NCBI GenBank assembly: GCA_964415525.1
Contig: CAYQAS010000096.1
Span: forward strand, 1 to 16,549
Source: CAZPUI01 sp964415525
Lineage (GTDB): Bacteria; Acidobacteriota; Holophagae; Holophagales; Holophagaceae
Length of the DNA stretch: 16,549 nucleotides
Direction: 5' to 3'
A program made the translations under genes and the position numbers. Position 1 is the first letter of the stretch, and each line of letters starts with the position of its first letter. The notes under the pieces were generated by a model. It was not told the origin of the DNA, searched no databases, and saw only the letters and a list, made by a program, of their open reading frames with translations. Positions 8,041-16,549 of the stretch are shown here, in pieces.

Positions 8041-8067
8041 AAAAAGCCCCCGGGGAAAGCCGGGGGC
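8041..8067 (-). terminator. Intrinsic terminator/attenuator hairpin ahead of proC
   Basis: On the minus strand GCCCCCGG-CTTTCC-CCGGGGGC forms perfect 8-bp GC arms (8067-8046) and is followed by TTTTTC. The U-run ends 17 bases before the proC ATG at 8024, with the ribosome-binding site at 8033-8029 in between. Nothing else on this strand ends close by: the response regulator stops about 420 bases upstream. No room remains downstream for a promoter that would still transcribe the ribosome-binding site. Transcription of the pro operon must therefore pass through the hairpin, which argues for attenuation. Confidence 0.75.
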
Positions 8068-8116
8068 GGGTGCGAAAAGGCCGACGTCAGGTCAGGACGG
8101 CCACGGGCTCGCACCC
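8068..8116 (-). promoter_or_regulatory. Second stem-loop in the proC leader, abutting the terminator
   Basis: Perfect 8-bp arms GGGTGCGA (minus strand, 8116-8109) and TCGCACCC (8075-8068) enclose about 33 bases. These contain a further imperfect pairing of GGCCGTC with GACGTCGGCC. The stem ends at the base next to the terminator's left arm, so the two hairpins could stack, or compete if the first extends by two more pairs. This arrangement resembles a sensing domain followed by a terminator. The ligand or factor is unknown. Confidence 0.5.
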
Positions 8117-8226
8117 ACGCGCGTAGGGCGAGGGCTGCAAGGCAGGGTGGTCGGACGGAACGTCATATGGGATGGGATGCTAACGGAAGGATCAGCGTTC
8201 AAGCAATCCCCGGGCACATGGGGGCA

Positions 8227-8408
8227 TCACGATTCCAGGAATGCCCGGGCGCACTGGGGGCAGGGCCCGTGCGTGAAATCCGCCTCGGAGTGGGCGGAGA
8301 TATAGGTTTCCTGGTGGCGGTGACGGCCTTCAGGCGTTGCAGGGCGCGATTACGGTCGATTTCGGCATTTTTGGTCGCCAAGGCGGGATCTTCTGTCCTG
8401 GCAGGCAT
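8227..8408 (-). pseudogene. Decayed C-terminal remnant of a second regulator with the cysteine-rich tail
   Basis: Positions 8227-8312 on the minus strand encode ETYISAHSEADFTHGPCPQC followed by ARAFLES and a stop. This is close to ETYISAHSEADFTHGLCPDC at the end of the intact response regulator next door. Before it, in another frame, 8408-8318 encodes MPARTEDPALATKNAEIDRN followed by RALQRLKAV, which looks like the coiled linker that usually precedes this tail. The segment carrying the first CxxC is missing and the frame is broken between the two parts. It is therefore a remnant with an internal deletion. DNA and protein differences show it came from a paralogue or an old duplicate, not a fresh copy. 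The gap 8025-8488 holds this remnant, the proC leader and nothing else I recognise. Confidence 0.75.
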
Positions 8409-8488
8409 GCTTTGGGCTGGTTCAAGGCAGGCCGATCCCCAAGGCTAGGCCAGGGCGTTCCACGCTCGGTCTGGGAGCCTGCTGCCGT

Positions 8489-9079
8489 CTATGAGCGTAT
8501 GAAGTCCCGGGAGCAGTCCGGGCAGAGGCCATGGGTGAAATCCGCCTCGGAATGGGCGGAAATGTAGGTCTCGAGGTGGTTCCAGCCGCCGCTGTCGTCA
8601 CGGATCTTCTTGCACTGGGCGCAGATGGGGAGGAGTCCCGACAGCTGCTTGACCTGGCCGAGGGCTTCCTCCAATTGCACCCGGAGGGCATGCTCCTGGT
8701 CGCGAGCCTGCTTCAGCGCCAGATGGGTGAGCACCCGCGCCCGCAGTTCCTCGGGGTGGAAGGGTTTGGCCACGTAGTCCACGCCACCGGCCTCAAAGCC
8801 TTGCACCAGATCATCCTTTTCCGTCCTGCCGGTCAGGAAGATCACCGGGATTTCTGCCAGCTCTGGTTGGGCCTTCATGGCTCGGCACGCGGTGAAGCCG
8901 TCCATCACCGGCATCATCACGTCCATGAGGACGAGGTCGGGATGCTCTGCGGCGGTGATCCGCAGGGCCTCCTCTCCGTTTGTGGCAAAGAGGATCTCGC
9001 CCACATCCTGCAGGAGTCCGGCCACCAGTTCGATGTTGGTGAGGGTGTCGTCGGCGATCAGGAGTGTGGACTTGGGCAA
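8489..9079 (-). CDS. Single-domain response regulator with C-terminal double-CxxC tail
   Basis: This 196-residue cytoplasmic protein is probably the partner of the kinase encoded just upstream. Residues 4-120 are a receiver: acidic pair Asp10-Asp11, phosphoacceptor Asp53 in LVLMDVMMPVMDG, Thr83 and Lys105 in AKPF. A coiled segment (about 122-147) leads to LPICAQCKKIRDD at 150-162 and ETYISAHSEADFTHGLCPDC at 170-189. The pairs Cys153/Cys156 and Cys186/Cys189 could bind a metal or act in redox. This tail recurs at the C-terminus of many bacterial signalling proteins, and its role is not known to me. There is no DNA-binding or enzymatic output domain. The start is a TTG at 9079 with AAGG 7 bases ahead; no ATG or GTG fits. 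It lies 10 bases after the kinase stop. Confidence 0.9.
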   Translation of the reverse strand: MPKSTLLIADDTLTNIELVAGLLQDVGEILFATNGEEALRITAAEHPDLVLMDVMMPVMDGFTACRAMKAQPELAEIPVIFLTGRTEKDDLVQGFEAGGVDYVAKPFHPEELRARVLTHLALKQARDQEHALRVQLEEALGQVKQLSGLLPICAQCKKIRDDSGGWNHLETYISAHSEADFTHGLCPDCSRDFIRS

Positions 9080-9089
9080 GGATCGACCT

Positions 9090-12239
<3,150 letters not shown>

Positions 12240-12355
12240 GGGAATAACCAGATGCCGGAGGGCACGGTGTCTGTTTCGGCCCGGGGTGGATTGGGCTTCT
12301 GTCCTGACGCCTGGGGTCGCTCCTGCCAAGTGTCCTGGAAGAGATGCGTGGTGTG

Positions 12356-12375
12356 GGTGGCGCGAGCTCGCCACC
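12356..12375. promoter_or_regulatory. Inverted repeat in the kinase/hemerythrin divergent region
   Basis: Arms GGTGGCG (12356-12362) and CGCCACC (12369-12375) are perfect 7-bp complements. The centre also contains the 10-bp palindrome GCGAGCTCGC at 12362-12371. It sits 8 bases before the hemerythrin start and beside its GGAGG. It could be an operator or an RNA hairpin that tunes translation of hemerythrin. No clear -35/-10 pair was found in 12240-12383. Confidence 0.35.
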
Positions 12376-12383
12376 ATGGAGGC

Positions 12384-12812
12384 ATGGTGGAAACCGAACC
12401 CTGTGGCCGTTGGCCCGACGAGTTGCTCACGGGCATTCCGGAACTGGATGATGCCCATCGGCAGATCCACCGGCTGCTCTACGGACTGCATCAGACCTTA
12501 GAGGTTGGGCAGGCCCCCGAAGGCCTCGGGGAGCGCATCCGGATCCTCGAAGCCTCGGTGGAAGCCCATTTCCAGGAGGAGGAAGACCTGATGGCCTCGC
12601 ACGGGTACCCCCACCTGGAGCCCCATCAGGCGGATCACCGAGGGCAGGTGGAGCGGATGCGGGAGCTGGCCCTCCGCTATTTGGCCCCGGACGCGCCGCC
12701 CCTTCAGCACATGGTGGCGGAGATGCAGAACCTGCTGGTGGAGCATGTCCGGCAGGTCGATCTGGATTTCGCCCGCTGGGAGCACATGCGGCGCCTGGAA
12801 AGCGGACACTGA
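12384..12812 (+). CDS. Bacterial hemerythrin (O2-binding di-iron protein)
   Basis: This 142-residue single-domain protein binds O2 reversibly at a non-haem di-iron site. All seven iron ligands are visible: His25 in DDAHRQIH, His62 and Glu66 in AHFQEEED, His81 and His85 in PHQADH, and His121 and Asp126 in EHVRQVDLDF. It opens with PDELLTGIPELDDAHRQIH, typical of the family. Possible roles are oxygen storage, oxygen scavenging or delivery, and sensing. Its neighbour on the opposite strand is a PAS hybrid kinase, which makes sensing worth considering. The start is uncertain: GGAGG lies immediately before ATG 12384, and GTG 12387 has better spacing. An in-frame extension upstream to 12252 is not supported. 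Confidence 0.93.
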   Translation: MVETEPCGRWPDELLTGIPELDDAHRQIHRLLYGLHQTLEVGQAPEGLGERIRILEASVEAHFQEEEDLMASHGYPHLEPHQADHRGQVERMRELALRYLAPDAPPLQHMVAEMQNLLVEHVRQVDLDFARWEHMRRLESGH

Positions 12813-12852
12813 GTCGGTGCAGCTATCCTTCGAGGAGCCGTTGGAGACCTCG

Positions 12853-13167
12853 ATGGATTACCCCCTGAAGACCGGTGACCGCGTCCGCCTGACGGCCGAA
12901 GGCGTCCGCTGCTACGGCGGCGCTTGGCCGCACTTCGTCCCCGAGGGGCAGGGTGGCGGCAAGCCCGGCACGCTGATCTTTGCGGGCGACCGACCCCACA
13001 AACCCGGCGCGGCGCCCCGGCCCTACTACGTCCGCTGGGACAACGGCGTTGAGAACAGCTACCGGGAGGATGACCTGCAACTGGCGGTGGAAGCGCCCGT
13101 CGCGCCGGACGGGAGTGGCGAGGAAGAGGACGGCCCTTCCAACATCATCCCGTTCGGACGGGGATAG
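12853..13167 (+). CDS. Small protein of unknown function, probably a beta-barrel (SH3/KOW-like) fold
   Basis: This 104-residue protein is not recognised. It begins MDYPLKTGDRVRLTAEGVR and includes PGTLIFAGDRPHKP and RPYYVRWDNGVENSYREDDL, then ends in an acidic, disordered-looking tail (SGEEEDGPSNIIPF). The pattern of GDRVRL followed by YYVRWDNG and a YxxDDL end is what SH3- or KOW-like barrels look like. This is a guess from sequence pattern. The ATG at 12853 is preferred because GGAG lies 6 bases upstream. It follows the hemerythrin stop by 40 bases and is probably cotranscribed. It converges on the efflux lipoprotein gene with only 7 bases between the stops and no obvious terminator. Codon use looks like that of its neighbours. 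Confidence 0.75.
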   Translation: MDYPLKTGDRVRLTAEGVRCYGGAWPHFVPEGQGGGKPGTLIFAGDRPHKPGAAPRPYYVRWDNGVENSYREDDLQLAVEAPVAPDGSGEEEDGPSNIIPFGRG

Positions 13168-13174
13168 TCACTGC

Positions 13175-14560
13175 TCAGAGGTGTCCTCCCAGGGCCTTGT
13201 AGAGGGTGATCTGGTTCGTGCGGTAGGCGAGCCGCACGGCCACGAGACCCTGCTGGGCGCCGAAGAAGGCCCGCTGCGCCACCAGCACGCCCAGGTAGCC
13301 GTCCAGGCCTTCCTGGTAGCGGGCGGTGGAGAGCCGCTGGCTTGTGTCCAGGGCCTCCACGAGGGCGCGGGTGGCGTCTAGCTGCTCCGTGAGGGCGGTT
13401 CTCCGGACGAGGCCATCCCCGACTTCGCGGAAGGCGGTCTGAATCGCCTTCTCGTACTGGGCCACGGCGATGTCGCGATCGAGCTGGCTGACCTTGAGAT
13501 TCGAAAGGAGCGAGCCCCCCGCGAAGATCGGGGCGACGATCTGGGGCGTGAAGCTCCAGGTTCGGGTACCGGACTCGAACAGGCTGGAAAAGGCCGGGCT
13601 CATGGTGCCCGCGCCGGCGGTGAGGCTGAGGCGGGGGAAGAAGGCGGCCCGGGCCGCGCCGATGTTGGCGTAGGCGGCCTTGAGCTGGAACTCGGCCTGC
13701 AGGATGTCGGGGCGCCGGAGCAGGACCTCCGAGGGGAGGCCCGGGGCGAGTTCCATGGGTTCCTGAACCGCGCCGAGGGCCTTGGGCAGGAGGTGCTCCG
13801 GTACCTGGGTGCCCACAAGCAGTTCCAGCGCGTTCTGGTCCTGGGCCACGAGGCCGCGGAAACGCGCCGCTTCACCGCGGGCGGCTTCCATCTGGCTCTG
13901 GGCCTGGCGGAGTTCCAACTCCGAGGCCACGCCGATCTCCCGGCTCTTGGCGATCAGCTCGTAGAAGGCCTTCTGGGATTCAAAGGTGCCTTGCGCCAAT
14001 TGCAGGTTCTCGCGGTCGGCGGCGAGCACCAGGTAGCCCTGGGCCACCGCCGCCACGAGCGACACCCGGGCGGCCACGTGGGCCTGTTCGGTGGCCAGAT
14101 ACTGGTTCAGGGCCCGGGTCTTGAGGCTCTGGAGCCGCCCGAACAGGTCCACCTCCCAGGAGAGGAGGCCGACGTTCACGCTGTACTGCTCTTTGACGAC
14201 GGCCTTTCCGTCGCTCGCCACCTTCTCGGGCATGCGGTAGCGGTTGCCGTTGGCCAGGACGCCTACGCCGGGAAGCAGCTCCGAGCGCTGGATGCGGTAG
14301 TAGGCCTGGGCTTTCTCCACGCTCAGGGCCGCGATTCGGAGATCCCGGTTCTGCTCCAGGGCCAGGGCGATGACCGCCCGCTGGTTCGGATCCGTGATGA
14401 AGTCCTGCCAGGGAAGGCTGGAGGCCTGGACCCCTGTGGACGGGGCCTCCGCGGTCCAGGCCTTTCGGACGGGAGCTTCCGGGCGGGTGTACTTCGGGGC
14501 CATGGAACAGCCCGTGGCCAGCACCAGGGCGCATCCGCAGAAGATCAGCTTGGGTTCCAT
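13175..14560 (-). CDS. Outer-membrane efflux lipoprotein (RND-linked, OprM/NodT type)
   Basis: This 461-residue channel protein spans the outer membrane and periplasm and exports the substrates of the RND pump encoded just upstream. A lipoprotein signal is seen at the N-terminus with the lipobox LATGC, so Cys18 is the lipidated residue. The body holds the two repeated outer-membrane efflux segments. LLSWEVDLFGRLQSLK near 130-146 and the related PQIVAPIFAGGSLLSNLK near 365 mark corresponding points of the repeats. LRRPDILQAEFQLKAAYANIG is a hallmark of the family. The ATG at 14560 stands one base after the pump's stop, with GGAGG 6 bases before it. Typical members are 450-500 residues long. 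Confidence 0.94.
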   Translation of the reverse strand: MEPKLIFCGCALVLATGCSMAPKYTRPEAPVRKAWTAEAPSTGVQASSLPWQDFITDPNQRAVIALALEQNRDLRIAALSVEKAQAYYRIQRSELLPGVGVLANGNRYRMPEKVASDGKAVVKEQYSVNVGLLSWEVDLFGRLQSLKTRALNQYLATEQAHVAARVSLVAAVAQGYLVLAADRENLQLAQGTFESQKAFYELIAKSREIGVASELELRQAQSQMEAARGEAARFRGLVAQDQNALELLVGTQVPEHLLPKALGAVQEPMELAPGLPSEVLLRRPDILQAEFQLKAAYANIGAARAAFFPRLSLTAGAGTMSPAFSSLFESGTRTWSFTPQIVAPIFAGGSLLSNLKVSQLDRDIAVAQYEKAIQTAFREVGDGLVRRTALTEQLDATRALVEALDTSQRLSTARYQEGLDGYLGVLVAQRAFFGAQQGLVAVRLAYRTNQITLYKALGGHL

Positions 14561-14561
14561 G

Positions 14562-16549
14562 TCACTCCTCCCCCGGGGCCGGGACAACCGGGGTCTTCTT
14601 CTTGCCGAAGGTCTGGACGACGACCACGTAGAACAGCGGGATGAAGAAGATGGCCAGGAACGTCGCCGTGACCATGCCTCCCAGCACGCTGGTGCCGATG
14701 GCCATTTGGGCGCCGGCGCCGGCCCCACTGGCCATGGCCAGGGGCAGCACCCCAAAGCCGAAGGCGATGGAGGTCATCAGGATGGGCCGCAGCCGCAGCT
14801 TGGCCGCCTCCACGGTGGCCTCCACCAGGGCCATGCCCTGGGCGACATGGCTCTCCGCGAACTGAACGATGAGGATGGCGTTCTTGGTGGTGAGCCCCAG
14901 CACGGTCAGGAGGCCGATCTGGAAGTAGACGTCATTCGCCATGCCTCGGGTGGAGGAGGCGACCACGCCGCCGATGACCCCCAGCGGCAGGGCCAGGAGC
15001 ACCGTGATGGGCACGACCCAGCTCTCGTACAGTGCGGCGAGCACCAGGAAGATCACCAGGATGGAGAACCCGTAGAGCAGCCCTGCCTGGGACTCCGACA
15101 TGCGCTGCTGGTAGGAGAGCCCCGTCCACTCCGAGGCGATGCCCTGGGGCAGTTTCTGGATCAGTTCCTCCATGGCCTTCATGGCGTCACCGGAACTGAA
15201 GCCGGGGCCGGGTTCGCCCTGGATGTTCAGGGAAGGGAAGCCGTTGTAGCGCTCCAGGCGCGGCGCACCATAGATCCAGCGCCCGGTGGCGATGGCGGAG
15301 AGGGGCACCAGCCCCCCCCGGGTGTTGCGCACATGGAGGCGGTTGAGGTCCTCGGGATCCATGCGGAAGGAGGCATCGGCCTGGGCGTAGACCCGCTTCA
15401 CGCGGCCTCCCTGCACGAAGTTGCCGATGTAGGCGCTGCCGAAGGAGGCGGAGAGGTAGCTCTGGACGGCGCTGATGGGCACGCCGAGGGCCCCGGCCTT
15501 CCCCCAGTCGATGTCCACCTTGTACTGGGGCACATCGGGCATGCCGTTGGGCCGCACCCGCGCGAGACGTGGATCCTGCGCCGCCATGCCCAGGAGCTGG
15601 TTCTGGATCTCCGCCAGCTTCACGTGGCCGAAGTCGCCCCGGTCCTGGAGCATGAAGTCGAAGCCCGTGGCGTTGCCCAGCTCCGTCACCGCCGGGGGCG
15701 GCACCGTGAAGATGACCGCGTTCTTGATGACGGAGAGGGCCGCCATCGCGCGGCCCGCCACGGCCTTGGCCTTGAGCTCAGGCTTCTGCCGCAGGTTCCA
15801 GTCCCGCAGCTTGACGAACATCATGGCCTGGTTCTGGCCGCGCCCCGCGAAGCCCATGCCGGCGCCGCCCATGACGGATTCCACGGCCTCCTTCTGGTCC
15901 TCCAGGAAGTGTTTCTGGGCCTGATGGACGACCGCCTCCGTCTGCTCCAGGGTGGAGCCCACGGGCAGCTGGATGATGGACATGAGCATGCCCTGGTCCT
16001 CGTCCGGCAGGTACCCGGTGGGCATCCGCAGGTAGAGCCCGCCCATGGCCGCCACCAGCACCAGGAAGAGGACGCCGAAGCGGGCGCGCTTGCCGAGGAT
16101 GAAGCCGACGTAGCGCATGTAGAGCTCGCGGGTCCGGTAGAAGAGCCGGTCGAACCAGAGGAAGAAGGGGCGCAGCAGGCGGAAGCCCGTCTCGGCGGCC
16201 TCGTGGCCCTTGGCCACGGGCTTCAGCAGCGTGGCGCAGAGCACCGGGGTCAGCACCAGGGCCACCACCACGCTGAGCATCATGGAGGCGATGACCGTGA
16301 CCGAGAACTGCCGGTAGATCACGCCCGTGGAGCCCGGGAAGAAGATCATGGGGCCGAAGACGGCGGAGAGGGTGAGGCCGATGCCCACGAGGGCGCTCTG
16401 GATCTCCTCCATGGACTTGCGCGTGGCCTCCCAGTGGGAAAGCCCTTCCTCCGTCATCACCCGTTCCACGTTCTCCACCACCACGATGGCGTCATCCACC
16501 AGCAGGCCGATGGCCAGCACCATGGCGAACATGGTGAGCATGTTGATGG
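14562..16549 (-). CDS. RND efflux pump permease, HAE-1 (AcrB/MexB) family, 5' part beyond the window
   Basis: This is the inner-membrane, proton-driven trimeric pump of a tripartite exporter. About 661 residues are visible of a protein normally about 1040 long; the first third lies beyond the right edge. The visible part begins in the fourth membrane helix with INMLTMFAMVLAIGLLVDDA, whose two aspartates are the proton-relay pair. ATRKSMEEIQSALVGIGLTL follows, then LTPVLCATLLKP. The second periplasmic half includes LPDEDQGMLMSIIQLPVGST and GFAGRGQNQAMMFVKL. LTTKNAILIVQF carries the relay lysine and LRPILMTSIAF the arginine and threonine. All relay residues are present, so it looks functional. 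The substrate cannot be told from sequence. A membrane-fusion partner is expected upstream, outside the window. Confidence 0.95.
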   Translation of the reverse strand, partial: INMLTMFAMVLAIGLLVDDAIVVVENVERVMTEEGLSHWEATRKSMEEIQSALVGIGLTLSAVFGPMIFFPGSTGVIYRQFSVTVIASMMLSVVVALVLTPVLCATLLKPVAKGHEAAETGFRLLRPFFLWFDRLFYRTRELYMRYVGFILGKRARFGVLFLVLVAAMGGLYLRMPTGYLPDEDQGMLMSIIQLPVGSTLEQTEAVVHQAQKHFLEDQKEAVESVMGGAGMGFAGRGQNQAMMFVKLRDWNLRQKPELKAKAVAGRAMAALSVIKNAVIFTVPPPAVTELGNATGFDFMLQDRGDFGHVKLAEIQNQLLGMAAQDPRLARVRPNGMPDVPQYKVDIDWGKAGALGVPISAVQSYLSASFGSAYIGNFVQGGRVKRVYAQADASFRMDPEDLNRLHVRNTRGGLVPLSAIATGRWIYGAPRLERYNGFPSLNIQGEPGPGFSSGDAMKAMEELIQKLPQGIASEWTGLSYQQRMSESQAGLLYGFSILVIFLVLAALYESWVVPITVLLALPLGVIGGVVASSTRGMANDVYFQIGLLTVLGLTTKNAILIVQFAESHVAQGMALVEATVEAAKLRLRPILMTSIAFGFGVLPLAMASGAGAGAQMAIGTSVLGGMVTATFLAIFFIPLFYVVVVQTFGKKKTPVVPAPGEE

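Noticed and set aside
8024..8114. Longer ProC starting at GTG 8114
   Set aside because: It would translate through the terminator stem, has no ribosome-binding site, and adds 30 residues absent from the family. MSHRLAVLG at 8024 matches the usual start.
6829..8448. Plus-strand frame of 539 codons antisense to proB and proC
   Set aside because: It spans three features of the other strand and shows no motif.

Overview
This GC-rich window is chromosomal DNA. It reads most like an Acidobacteriota genome of the Holophaga/Geothrix type. That placement is an inference from gene content: a lysine-fermentation enzyme, large PAS hybrid kinases, a receiver with a C-terminal double-CxxC tail, hemerythrin and HAE-1 efflux. 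No rRNA or other phylogenetic marker is present to prove it. Nearly every gene lies on the minus strand. The two exceptions are the short plus-strand pair at 12384-13167.

Region 1 (1-1200). The window opens inside the 5' part of kdd, L-erythro-3,5-diaminohexanoate dehydrogenase of lysine fermentation. Upstream of it is an AT-rich stretch of about 300 bp with a good sigma-54-type -24/-12 element. Beyond that lie two broken copies of the 3' end of the neighbouring biotin carrier gene, each joined through the same small palindrome.

Region 2 (1202-4969). Three genes encode a split acyl-CoA (probably propionyl-CoA) carboxylase. In transcription order these are carboxyltransferase, biotin carboxylase and biotin carrier. 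The first two are separated by an intergenic inverted repeat.

Region 3 (5099-8116). proC-proB-proA is a tightly overlapping operon with every enzyme needed to make proline from glutamate. A strong intrinsic-terminator hairpin lies just ahead of the proC ribosome-binding site, which suggests transcription attenuation.

Region 4 (8227-12812). A membrane hybrid histidine kinase with four PAS-like domains is followed by a response regulator with a cysteine-rich tail. Downstream is the decayed tail of a second, related regulator. A hemerythrin gene diverges from the kinase gene, which hints at oxygen or redox signalling. A small protein of unknown function follows the hemerythrin.

Region 5 (13175-16549). 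An outer-membrane efflux lipoprotein and the C-terminal two thirds of an HAE-1 RND pump form a drug/metabolite efflux operon that runs off the right edge.

The items most worth a second look are the repeated tail duplications of the biotin carrier gene with their palindromic linker, the proC leader, the sigma-54 site ahead of kdd, and the kinase/regulator/hemerythrin cluster. No CRISPR array, tRNA, rRNA, transposase or integrase was seen.
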